From the NCBI RefSeq assembly GCF_030463535.1, contig NC_132881.1, positions 5,161,526-5,225,525 on the forward strand: a stretch of DNA of 64,000 nt. Reading direction: 5' to 3'. A program made the translations under genes and the position numbers. Positions 28,335 through 41,200 of the stretch are shown here, piece by piece (the stretch's first letter is position 1; each line of letters opens with the position of its first letter). Under the pieces are notes generated by a model. It saw nothing but the letters and a program-made list of their open reading frames with translations, was not told the origin of the DNA and made no database searches. Origin of the DNA: Salminus brasiliensis. Its lineage: Eukaryota > Chordata > Actinopteri > Characiformes > Bryconidae.

Positions 28335-29960
28335 TTTTGCATTCTGGCCGACGAGCTCAGTTTTTGCAGAAAACTTTCTGGCAAGCTATAATTTTTTTGT
28401 CTGTAATTGCCTTAATTGGCATTTATTGGCATTTGTTAATACGAATATTTGCCCAAATCACAACAGAATAAAGTCATTTAACATGACATACAGTATATAA
28501 TACTTACTCTTCCATAGGCTACATGACATACTGTCTATTAACCTCTGTCAATTATAGAGGCATGCCTATGGCCTTACAATTTGGCTCAGCATTACACAAA
28601 TGCCTTATTATATTATATCATATTGTTATATATTATTATATTGTGTTATATCCTAGTAATATTTGTATAGTACTACACTGTATCATCATACAGTCCACCA
28701 TATTACTTCACTATCACTTTCTCTTACACACTGTGCTACACTGTAGTGGGCCTTATCCTTACATACATGTGTCCAATTATTTGATTTGTTTTTTTCTGCA
28801 ATATCAACTGCATTCAGTACCTTTGGTGGTCTGTACATCTTGGTGCCCTTTTTGCTTGCAACAGCCCCCTTCCCGGTAGGCCTCTAAGTATGTCTTCTGT
28901 TAAACTGTGGAGCTGGCCTGTGTAATGACTGCATTGCGTTTTGACTAAACTGTAGAAATAACCTGAATTTGAAATATGTACAAAAAAAAAAATGATCCAA
29001 TTTCTTGTATTTTTATTCAATATTTGTCACATGTATGACAGAATTACAAGGACAAGTATATGAGGATCTCAGACGAAATCAGGAATGGAAAAAATGTATA
29101 TAGTGCATAGTAGCATAAAGTTAAACATTATGAATTAATGAATGAATGAGTGACCAAGAAAACTCTCAGAGAGCATTGCTTGTAATATCCCAGCCAACAA
29201 GCTTGGGACTCAAGGGTACAACGGTTTTCCAGGTGGGCCAGGGCTGAGTGGGACCCATCGTTACAGGCCACCCTAATGACAGAAGTCCTCACATGGGTCC
29301 CATCTAGGCCCTGCATGCAGTGTGCAATCCAGATGTGGCCCATGTTTAACCACTCCTCGTCCCATCACTGACCCAGGCGGGCATCCATATGTAGGGCCAA
29401 CGTGGAACCTGAGGACAAAACTTTCTGGTTGCCAGTAGGGCTACCCAAACAGGCTCCGCATGGACCTGCTAGCTGGGTAGAAAGGCAAATCCAAACCTTC
29501 GACTGATGGCAAAAGACCTGCAGGAAGGTCTAGCAGACTCTGGAGTGGTGGTGGTGCGCACTGTTCTACTGTGCAGCGATACCTGAACAAATATGACTTT
29601 ACTGGTAGAAGCATAAAAAAAGCTTGTTTGCAACACATTTATTTTTTTTTTTTGAGCGGAAATAAGTACGTATATATCCTCTGTAGTAAAGAAACTCATT
29701 AAATTAATTTTATTATTTTTTTTTTTTATTTACAAGACATTGGGGGGGAAATGTCTGAAAGTTGATCTGTTGTTACTTTTGCACTCATTAATAAACAAAT
29801 TAAGCAAATAAACAGTAATTATGCTTCCGAATGTGCAAAATTGTGGAAACTCATTTACACCAAAAACGAGTCATTTCACTAGGGGTGCCAAAACCTTTGC
29901 AAAACCCTATACAGAAGACCGTATATGCTCTCTTTACAGCTTCTGACCTGTGTTTGAGCT
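28335..29960. other. Intergenic region between the Rh gene and maco1
   Basis: AT-rich DNA with short TATTA runs (28610-28680) and T-runs. I see no exon, RNA gene or long tandem repeat. It ends at a (CA)n microsatellite. Confidence 0.5.

Positions 29961-29966
<6 letters not shown>

Positions 29967-30001
<35 letters not shown>
29967..30001. repeat. (CA)n microsatellite
   Basis: About 17 CA copies immediately upstream of the maco1 CpG-rich promoter. Confidence 0.95.
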
Positions 30002-30002
<1 letters not shown>

Positions 30003-30129
30003 AGACTTAAGGCCTATATTGATATTCCATTGTTTCTGGCAACGCTAACAACGCTCGTTAACGACGACCGACGTGCTACGCAAACAGCGTAGGTCACGCT
30101 CACACAAAAAAACACCGACAACCCGCCCC

Positions 30130-30280
30130 TCCCACCCTATTGGTCACACAGCGCTACCTGATGCGCCTGAACGAGACGTGATTGGTCGGCAGAAGCGTCG
30201 CTCAAACAAAAGAGGCCGTCTTCACGGTTGTCAGTCGCCCTATATATCCTTTCTCTGTGGAGTCGCGACGAAACGGCGCT
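30130..30280 (+). promoter_or_regulatory. maco1: maco1 promoter with paired inverted CCAAT boxes
   Basis: The GC- and CpG-rich region has two ATTGG words (inverted CCAAT, NF-Y type) at 30139-30143 and 30181-30185, about 42 bases apart. A TATATAT run lies at about 30241-30247, some 60 bases further on. This arrangement suggests a start of transcription near 30270, with a 5' UTR of about 400 bases leading to the ATG at 30687. Inferred from motifs only. Confidence 0.5.
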
Positions 30281-30686
30281 TTATTGCTTATGGCTGGTGC
30301 ATGGAGGTGGCCGGCCATTGATCAGCCAGTCTGATCGCCTGTGGAGAACGGTGGCCGTGGGCAGATTTGGGGGCCGCAGTGTGCGGAAAACCTGGTGTTT
30401 GGGTGAAAGCGTGTGTTGTGTGCGTCGAGGAGAAGGAGGGGGGAGAGAGACGCGGGGAGAGGAGGGGAGAGGAGAGGAGGGTCTTCCACTGAGTCTTTTT
30501 ATTTATTTCTTTGTTTCCAGTTGGGGGGGAGAGCAAAATAATAATAATAATAATAACAGCGATAGCTGGCCACCGAGCTCCTTCAGGGAACCTCCAATGT
30601 CGCTCCGCTCAGCCTGGACGGAGACGTGGCCGCTGCTGCGGTAGGCTGTTGAAGAGAAGCCGAAACCGAAGAAGGAAAACAGGAGG

Positions 30687-32201
30687 ATGAAGCGGCGCAA
30701 TGCGGACTGCAGCAAACTCCGACGGCCGTTGAAACGGAACCGAATCGCCGAGGGTATCTACGGCAGGTAACGTTCGCACTGGCGGGGCTAACGGAGCTAG
30801 CTTCAGCCTGGCCAGAAATTGTGGCGAATCCAGCTCCGGAACGGTGAGATCCACCCCAGGTGTTTGCTCCAGCCGCGTCGGCAGGGCTGTTGCCGCGCGA
30901 CGCTGTCAAGCGGTGGGAGCCTGGGCAGTGCGAAATCCCGGGGTGGATTTCTAGCCGCCTCCTGGACCTGGATTTGCTGGCATCTGTGGTCCGTTACACA
31001 CCGCAAAACACCCTCACACAAGGCGGGGGCGACCTGCGAGCCGATATTACAGATATTAATGCTATATTGGAGTCGCTAGAACCGCTGTCTGACACGCAGC
31101 TGTGTCTTATTTTGCGTGGAGAACTGCTGGCTAGCTGGCTAGCTTAGCCGCGTTAGGCTAGCTAGCTAACGTAGGTGGCTTCGGCCGCGCTGTCTGTAAA
31201 CATTCAGCCATGTCTCCGCGATCTCGCCTCCAGAGCTGGCGTTTGCTCGTTTAACGGGGTTTCAGTGTGTCTTTAATGAGGATATGAGGGTGTGTGTGAG
31301 TGGAGCATTGTTGTTTATCTCTTCTGGCTGGGTGACAGTCCGAGCGAGGGGAGCTCCGCTTGCTGTGACAATGCCAAGCAGCCGTCTAACGTTACCCAGC
31401 TCACAGCACTGCTTATTTCGGGCAGTATTTTTGCCTAGTTAGTCCATCTACTGCATCGGGACGAAGATGCTGGACCTCAGCTTGAGCCTGTGTGTGTGTG
31501 TGAACTGAGGGGAACTGGCTTCAGCTCGTCCAGTACGAGGCACCAGCAGCCAGAGCCTGTCAGGAGTGCTTGATGCAGCTGCTGCTGTGACTGAATACCC
31601 AAATACAGCACCCTGGATGACCCCCCACCCCCTTTAGACCCCCTCTTTAGACCCCCTCTTTAAAGCCTGGCTCTTCAAATAAATGCCAGAAATGTCAAAT
31701 TCTTTAAAGCTACTGTTTTTGACATTATTCTGTTTCATATAAAACAATAGCACTTTTTGCATATGTGACTTTTATGTTTTATTTCACTTGAGACAAAAAT
31801 TAAACACAAACTAGAAGATGAATATGATATGAATAATATAGATATGAATAATCCACCTTGGTGTAATTCTTTCTTTATTTAATTAATAGATTTATTTTTC
31901 AGCACTTACTTATTTAAGAATCCTCATATTGAGGCATGTGTGGCCTTAATGGCAGGGGTGCAGGATGTTCCCTTCTCTGTCCCCGTTTCGATCGACCCTA
32001 ATGTTTCAGACTTTAACCTTCTCACACATAAAGAGGCATTTACTGATATTTTGCTCATTTTTAGGGATATGCATCTGTTCAAAAATAAATAAATAAAAAT
32101 ATATTTTCATTAAAAAAATATTTAATCAGATTTATTGACCCAAAGTAGGAATTTGGTTCTGTGTTTTTTGTTGTTTCTACCGTATAAAAGCAATAAGCAA
32201 G

Positions 32202-32277
<76 letters not shown>

Positions 32278-35200
32278 GATTTATTATTATACATTTTTAA
32301 ACACACCTCTATTGTGTTGTCCATGTATTTTTGAAGCCTGCAAAGACCTTAAGAATGACTTTCTGTGCTAATCAGAGTTCAGCTTTCATATTTATTATTA
32401 TTATTATAATTATTATTATTAGTAGTAGTAATGTAGTAGTAGTAATGATATCTTTTGTTGTTATACATAATGTACTTAATCATAGTGTTTAGTATTATTA
32501 GTCTGCACAGCACTGAAGAACTGTATATACCCATTCACATGCATACTTTTAGTTTACACGTGTGTAAAACACAGTCTATGATCTATGAGACTAATCAGTC
32601 TATTATAGTCTGTAATCTAGACTTTTGGTCACATGGTCACTGTTTATAACCAACAATAGAAACACCGCACCTCACCAAGAAAAGGATAAACACTGACGGA
32701 TAGGCAAAGGGCTACTGACAGCTGTTCCTCCAGGCTGGAGTTGTGCACACTGACCTGTTTAACATGTTGTGTGACATTTTCTTTCCCTCCCTTTATGCTA
32801 AAATTAGCTGTTAGACAAAAATGTGTTGATCCATGTCAGTAAAACCCCCTGATTTGCGTTTACAGCAGGGAGCATTTTCTTTTGTGCTCAGTAGGACTGT
32901 AGGGCAGGGTGTCCTGACTGACTCAGGTGATGCACATAACTATGTCATCAGTCTGGATTGGTGGGTCAAAGGCAGATTCGTCCTCCATGTGTTTTCACCA
33001 CACCTGCACAATAATTGCACACTGAAGCTTTGTGTAGAGGGATGTATAGCTCTGCCCAGATCACCGAGGTTATAAGCTCTATTATAATAGCTTAAGACAT
33101 CGGCACTGGTGTGCTGCAGTTGTATAATGTATTACTGCATATGATGATGTAGGGTAGTTAACGGGTAGCTTTTGGCTAGTGTGTGAGCTAGGGGCTAACA
33201 TAATATAAATATATATATATATATATATATAATAAAATCACCTGTTCGTAGCCCTCCTTTAGCACCTATAATGCTCCCAACACTAGGAGGGTAAGGACTT
33301 TTAGGACATTTAGCCTCCACCTCTTTGCAGTCTGTCATCAGGCAGTCCTGGCCACTAGTACAGTTATAAGCCCACCACACCAGCTGATGAGGGGAGAGCA
33401 CGCACAAGTCAGTTGTGCTGTCTTAGACTCCGGCTGCTGATGGCAAAGCGGCTTGGCTCAGGGAACTTTGAACTCAGGGACCCCCTCTGCCATGATACAA
33501 GATTTGTACGACATGTGAGAAGGAGTACAAATACTGTAAAATAAATCAATTGTATACAGCTAGTTAGCACTGTGGACGTACCCTGATTTTGCTTTGCAGT
33601 AATCTGACCGATAATGAACTTTTATGTCCATGATAGATGATCTTCCTCTGGTATCCAGGACCTGACAGCTAGCTGCTGTAATCAGTCCGTAATATCTAAA
33701 CAGTACGTTTCCTTTTTGGTGCTGTGGTTTCTGTTTGGTGAACAATTATACTACTGTGTGAAGTTCCCTTTGGTTAGAAATGAGGTTTTTAGTTTTTGTA
33801 GCGTACCAGTACTCTGGAAGCATGTGTTCAGTCATTTTAATAATGCAAACTATAAATGCAAAACAACATCCGATGTTTGGAAAATTATAATGAATGCATG
33901 TGTAAAAATCCAGTGCAGGATATTTAAGAGAGATTTTATTTTATTCCTGCATATAAATGTTATGGTATTCTGTAATGCTGAATCAGGTGGATGTAGTTCT
34001 TGGCTTTTGCCTGTATTTCATTTTTGTGTGTGTGTGTGTTGTATGTGACAAGCATCATTTTATTCTCACATCCCTAGAAAATATGATCCTCATAATGTAT
34101 GTATTTCCTCTGTGACGTGAATATCAGCCAAGTGTAGGAATGCCGCGATAATTACGCTAGGGACTGATCGTACGATATATTTATAGACATGAGCTCTGTA
34201 GTTTTTGCTGACCCCAGTATTGCCCTTTTTGTTTACTTGGTGCATTTTTAGCAGCTTTGCTGATTTTAGCCAGTCAATGAATGGGTGGGTTAATTGGGAG
34301 TACATCGCTCAGCCCAGTATAGTGAGGATCGGAATACAGCAGAATTGGCAAACGGCGCAAAAGGCAATGGGTCAGATGGGTCTGATCCAAGGACAGCCCA
34401 TCATTGTGAATGTGGCAGTTTGTCGAATGAGGTCGTTTAAAACTAGATAGGATATTTAAATACATTTTTAATAGCCCAAATCCAATGTCTAAATTTTCTG
34501 AATTATTTAAAAAAAATCCTTAATAAAATCAATAAAATGTTCTTATTAATAATAATACATTTGCAATATTAAGATGATTGCAATAAAATGACCGGCCAAG
34601 CCCAGCAAACCACTAATGATCCTGATTTTGAAGAGCTGGTAGATGCTTTGTCCCCCCAATTATGAAGCGCCGTGCTGCCTTGCTTGCTCTGCCTGCCTCA
34701 AAGATGCAACGTGTAACCGTGTAACCACGGTAACAGGCCTGTGATGATGTTACCGCAAGGGGTCAATTCCCATGCGCAATTCCCCAAGATATGATGAAAT
34801 AATGTTGGCTTGACGTAAATGTTGCATGGATGTGGATCAGGCTGTTCAGGCCGAGGTCATATTAGTAAGTGTTGGATGTGCGTCGGATTTCAGTACCGCA
34901 TATAAAAGTGTCCCAAATCTGAATAAACAATCTCATTTGAGTGTTGCACTGATACTGGCACTTACACACAGTATCATATTGGAAATGGAGAGCACCGATA
35001 CCATGAAGCTTACCGTTATTTATTTATTTATTTATTTTACATGGAACATTTTTGCTTGCAGACTTTATCAAACCAAATATATAAACAACCAGTAAATGCC
35101 AGGCATAAATATTTTAATTACAATATATTTAATGTAATTTTTTAGCACTTTTTGTGTCTATTGTTTTGTTTCTTAGTATTTTGGGGTTATTTTGTACCTG

Positions 35201-38200
35201 AAAGGGAAATTGCTGATTTTAACACTTAGTTTCTAAGCGGGCTTTTTTTCCACTGTTTTGAAATGTGAAATCAAATTTATTTATTATTCTTATTGATTGA
35301 TTTATTTATTTGTTTATTTATTTATGTATATAACATAATATATAAAATTTATAAGATTTTAATAAGATCCACAATATGCTTATTATATTATTCAGGTAGT
35401 TTTGGGACCAGTAGCATGCACTAGCTGGAGAGCTAACCACAGCCCGACATGTGAGAATTCTAGCTAGTGTAGCTAGCTGTGCTAATGTGGACTGGACCGC
35501 ATCACTGGACACTAATGTTTGTGTTGCAGTTGCATGGCGCTTATTGCTCTCTCTCTCTCTTCCTCAGCACCTTCCTCTACCTGAAGTTCCTGGTGGTCTG
35601 GGCGTTGGTGCTGCTGGCAGACTTTGTGCTGGAGTTCCGGTTCGAGTACCTCTGGCCATTCTGGCTCTTCATCAGGAGTGTGTACGACTCCTTCAGATAC
35701 CAGGGCCTGGTGAGCATTACCAAACTCTTATGTAGCCGTCAGCTTTTACATTTAGCGTGAGGTTGTTTCATGCAATTGCTAACTAGTGATGAAGACTATT
35801 AAGATTAAGATCTATCCAAAAATTCACAGTTTTAACTTACTTTCTTGCATATATTAAAGATCAATAAAAATGTAAAACCAAGAATGTGCAAGTTTTCTCA
35901 ATCAGTTTTCCGCAGTTTTTTGGTTTAAGAGTCTGAAAGTATTTTGTGTTTCAGCTTTTTGTAGTTAGTGACTCTTATTTTGAAATGCCAGAACCACAAT
36001 ATAGTCAACCCTTCACGGCAGCCAGCAACCAACTGGATCTTTTTGTTGAAGGCCGTCACTTTTTCTGTAACCAGCTGACTGAGTGGCTCTTTTTGCCGAA
36101 GGACGGGACTTTGTCCCACAACCAGCTAACTGCTTGACTTTGTCAAAGGGCGGGACTTTTTCCCTAACCAGCTAACTGATTGGCTCTAATGAGACCCGAG
36201 AGCCTCATTTCTAACATCTCTTGGTTGACTTTTTACACTCACCCCGTGTTCATATGAGACTCTCATGCCTCACACTAATAAAACTCTGCTCCCCACTCAC
36301 ACGCTCTGTTCACGTGACCGACTGCTGCTCAGTGTGTACGTTTTCACAGCAGCTCTGCGTCCAGACTGAGGAAATGATTACCGTAAAAAGTAACCGCAGT
36401 GGCAAAGCTGTTTTCCACACTGTTCCAAGCACCCTGAACCGCTCCTAGTTTTTTAATAGACCACGTTGATTAGTCGCTGCATCCCTACTAAGTTTCTCGG
36501 TAATTCATTTAGATCATTATAACATTCCTATTTCGTTTTTATTAGTCTTGAAAAGCTTGAACAGACTGAATCTTGACCTAGCTAGGCCATTTCAGAGCCT
36601 CTTAAATGAAACCTACAGCTAACAATAGTTTATTGTGATGCAGTGTGGTGTTGTGGTACCGGTTTAATGTCATCGTATCCCCCACAGGTGTTTACATCGG
36701 TAGGAAAATGTAATATTGCATGATGTTGCTTGATCACGTTTAAAAGCAGGGAGTTATTACATCCTTCTCAAATTCATTTGGGATTCATGTTGTTTTTGAT
36801 ATGCTGTTAATTAGAGCCGCAAGCTGCTAAGCAGATCCGTGATGCCTCCCTCTCTCTCTCTCCCCCCTCTCATAGGCTTTCTCAGTGTTCTTTGTGTGTG
36901 TGGCGTTTACATCAGATATCATATGCCTGCTCTTCATCCCTGTGCAGTGGCTGTTCTTTGCTGCCAGCACATACGTGTGGGTGCAGTATGTCTGGCACAC
37001 AGGTAAGCAACACTATGTAGCATTTTTACCAGCTTCAAACTTCTTGTGATACGCCGCTACTCCGAGCTCGGCACAATGCTATCCACATTGTCCAGCTATA
37101 GTGAAGCGTGACCGGGGTCCTATTCGTGTGAATTCGTGTAATATTACTAATATTGCTTCATCAGTCCACATACTATTTTTAGGGACTGCTCTGTATCTCT
37201 CAGCCTGTCCAGAAATGCGTGTAAAAAGCCTGTCCTTTGTTGAAGTGACGCACCTATGAGGACCAGTCACGGTCTGGCAGAGGTCTACAAACAAACAAAC
37301 AAGATAGTGAATAGGTCCAGCTGCAGTCAGGAGGAGGTCTCAAAACAAACAAGGTGGTCAGTAGGACCAATTGCAGTCGGGGGGGAGCTGGTGATTGGGA
37401 CCGTTTACAGTCAGGCGGAGGGCTCACACCAAAGGACCTAATTACCTGTGTCCGGGGAGGCTGTTTTGCTAAGAAACGCCATTTTCGCTCGCTGCCTTAA
37501 TGCTGAGGAGAGAAGCTCTGTTCCCTCTGAGGTGTTTTCTGAGGTTTTTTTTTTGTTTGCCACATTGTAACCCCCCCCCCCCCCCCCTTCAGCTCGCTGC
37601 CGACTGTCAGAACTACCTCCTACGTACATCTTTTGTGAGTGTATGATAAACACAGCTCAGACTGAATTTAGCTCCTTACAGTGCATCTCGTGAGACCTTG
37701 TGTGAAGACCGACATTTGCCAAAACTGACTGTGCTGGAATTAAGTTAACCTTACCCGATCAGCTTAAGTGATCCCAACTTTCAGAACTAACCCAAAACGA
37801 ATAGTTATGGTCACCATGAAACCATAAGGTTGTGGCTTTGTTTGGGCTTTGCGACCTGACTCATTACTCACACCTTTTCCATTGGCTCCTGACACTGTGT
37901 ATTTGCATATTGGGTGTGTCCTTCATTCTGCGTTCTTGTATGTGCTTGCATCCCTGTGGGCCTCATCAGTTGCAGCCCAAGTACTGCTCCATTCAAAAGT
38001 TCACCCCTAGCTAAGTACAGTCCAGTCCGAATGCCGGGATGTGTTCTTGTCCCGCCAGTCCCCCAGTATGTACCTTCAGCATTAAGAGACTCTGATCAGA
38101 TCACGGGGCAAAATAACCTGATTGGGACCTCCCTGTCTGTGTCTTCATAGCTGTAGCCATAGCTATAGAGCCCCCTTCAGACCCCTAGATCTGTTCACCA

Positions 38201-41200
38201 CCACTGTGATCAAGTTTTTAGTAGCGCATTCACTCTGTCAGGTATGGTCCGATCTCATCTGAATAGAAGAAGGTTGTTTTATGCTTTTATTCTTCATAAC
38301 TTTGAGGGCCTTTGAGCTCCTGTATCTGTACAAGGAGTTCCCTACCTAATCAAACACACAGGCACGCGTCCGCACACAGGTGGAAGTCCCAGCTACTGGC
38401 CTGCTTATTCAACCAGAGCGACAAAGCAGCATTCAAGCCCTTTGTCTACGCCTGGGCCGTGTCTCGAATGACTCCCTCACACCCCCCCCGATCCTTTCTT
38501 AACAGCCGTCATTCGAGTATGGCGTGTGCAGCCGTATCTGTGTGTGTTGCGTTATGCTTAGTAGCAGCTGCCATCTAGTCACTCCACTAGTGCAATGTTC
38601 AGCTGACCCCAGTAACCCTGCAGTCCAATCTACAGCATTTCATTACATAGTCTGAGAGTTGTTGAATTGTGTACATGTGGATAAACTTATTAGTGGACAC
38701 CCCTTCTACTGAATTTACTCAGCTACTTTGAGTTTTATGTTGCTCCCATTGCTGCTCTAGTCCTTGTAGAGAGCACTGTTTCTCAACCCTGGTTCTGGAG
38801 GCACCCTGCCCTGCACATTTTAGTGCTTTCCTTGCTCCCGACTCACCTGATTCAACTAACCAGCTCATTGTCGCGCCCTTTCAGAGCTGCAGGGTGGGCG
38901 TTAAAGCAGTAGGAACCTATGCCTGATGCCAGGCGTGGACTACAGAGGTATAAAGCTCCCCAAGCATTGAGCTGTAGAGCCGTGGAAGAACAGTGTTCTC
39001 TTGAATGATGGTTTGTACTCCATCCAATACTTTTCAGATGAGGTGGAGTGGTGATCATGCGCTCTTGTCGCCCAATGCAATCAAATCCTCACAACAGTGC
39101 TCCTTCAAAATGTAGTTGAAAGCCTTCTTTCCTGGACAGTAGAGACAGTTACTCCAACAAAAGCTGGATGAACTCTTCTGCGGTTGTGTCATGGGATCAC
39201 ATTTGGGCGGGGGGGGGGTTGCTACATTGAAGCACAGTTAATGTATAAATCTGGCTCAGTAGTGTTTAGTGCATAGTTACAGGTGAATGACACTATCTAC
39301 AGCTGTACCAATGTTGTTAGTAGTTTATTTAGTAGTTTATATATAATAATAAAATGTAATTCCTGTGTTGAGTACTAACGCTCTCCTTTTCTGTCTTTTT
39401 ACAGAACGAGGGGTGTGTCTCCCCACTGTGTCGCTGTGGATACTCTTCGTTTATATTGAGGCAGCTATAAGATTCAAAGATCTGAAAGATTTCCATGTGG
39501 ATCTATGTCGTCCATTCGCAGCGCACTGGTAAGACGTCGGCCAAGAAAAACTCAAGTAGTGACTTTCAGATCGACGTGGCCGTGTGTTGCGTCGCTTACT
39601 GGTTTTCACCACGACTTCACACATAATTCCATGTCAGTCCGTTCCCTTTGGGATCAGTAAAGATCTGTGTGCTTATTGACTGAGCCATCGATCTGTTTGT
39701 TTTGTGGTCACCTTCTAATGAATGCGTTCAGTTAGTATGAAGCCCCCCCCAGTATTGAGCTGTGGAGCAGTGCAGCTGTGTACCCTGCAGTCATGATGGT
39801 GCTCCATCCAATTCTTTTGGGATGAGTTGAGGAGTTGAAGATGAGGTCAGATGCTGATCGTCCAACACTCCTGACCTCACTAAAGCTCAATCCTCACAGC
39901 AGTGCTCCTCTATAATCTAGTAGAAAGCCTTCTTCCCTGGACCGTAGAGACAGTTACTCCGACAAAAGCAGGATTGACTCTTTTTAATACCCTTCATATC
40001 AGATCCAACAAAATGAGCAGGTGTCCCAATACTTTTGTTTGTGTATCTGTTGAGAAAGATCTGGTGATCTTTCTATCCCTCTTTATTTCTGTCTATCTCT
40101 AGCTATGCATCAAAGACCCAGTTTACTCCTGGTCACTTCATGCGTCTTAAGTATGAGGATTAAGTGCAAGTGTAAACACACTCAGTTTACCATCACTCAG
40201 ACCACTTCAGGAGGAGGTCTGAGATGCACAGGTTACAGCCGATTAACGGCATCCAAGTCCACAATCCAAACACCAGTAATAATTGCAATGCAACAAGCAA
40301 ACCTGCATATTTCGTCCCACACAGTGGTCAGATTTCAGTCAGGCTAACAGGAGCCACAATTAACCACCCTGTGTAAATGCATGTGGCTAAAATCTTATCA
40401 GGAGACAACCCAGAATTAAACAAGGCCTATGTGTCTATGTCCCCCTTTTGTGTTACGAAGAAGTGATGATTACAGTAAAGCCCTTAATAAATAACAGTGC
40501 AGAAATTGTAATGCTTGTAATTATTGCACCAAAGTGAAGCACATACAAACCTGATTGTCACATTAGGCGGACATCAATTGCACTGTCAGCATCACGTTAG
40601 AGGAACTCCGCTTGTATAGCGCCTGTTGGTGTAGTTGGCATATTAACGCATGGAAGTGAGAAGCTCCATGGATTTTTTTCAGTGCTTCAGACACTACGAG
40701 GCGACATGCTCAGTGAAAACTGCCGGATCCCCAGCTCCACTGCACCGGCTAACAGACGGCCAACATCGCTTAAGAGTGATTTTGGGTAGAGTGCGCTATC
40801 TACCCACCCGGAGAGCGAGCACGGCCAATTGTGATCTCTCAGACTCCGGCCACTGATGGCAAAGCAGCTGGCTCTGGATCCGAGCTTGTGACCTCTGGGC
40901 CATAGTGGTTGCACATTAGACTGTTGAGCCTCTTAGAGTTGAAGAAGCAAACGTAAGATCCTGAGCTTGTCTCGGCTGGTCGACTGTATCTGGGGTCAGC
41001 GATTAATTGAGCTCTTTTGAATATTTGAGCTGGGTCAAATGAGCTGGGTTATTTCTACCAGCCCTGCTGGAATGATGGTCTCCTGACTTGTATGATGTGG
41101 TGATTTAGGAGGTTGTGCTGCTGTCTGCTGTGAGTTGGACTATTTAAAGCTCCCAGCAGTTCAGGCGCATTGCTGATTCTCACACTTCCTTCACTCCAAC

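Larger units (their letters stand above)
30767..35567 (+). other. maco1: maco1 intron 1
   Basis: A 4.8-kb intron. The first 600 bases are GC-rich with TAGCTAGC words and look like the rest of a CpG island. Further on it is AT-rich, with (TA)n at 32203, a SINE-family fragment at 33235 and a 'TTTATTTATTTA' run at about 35020. No additional exon was recognised. Confidence 0.6.
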
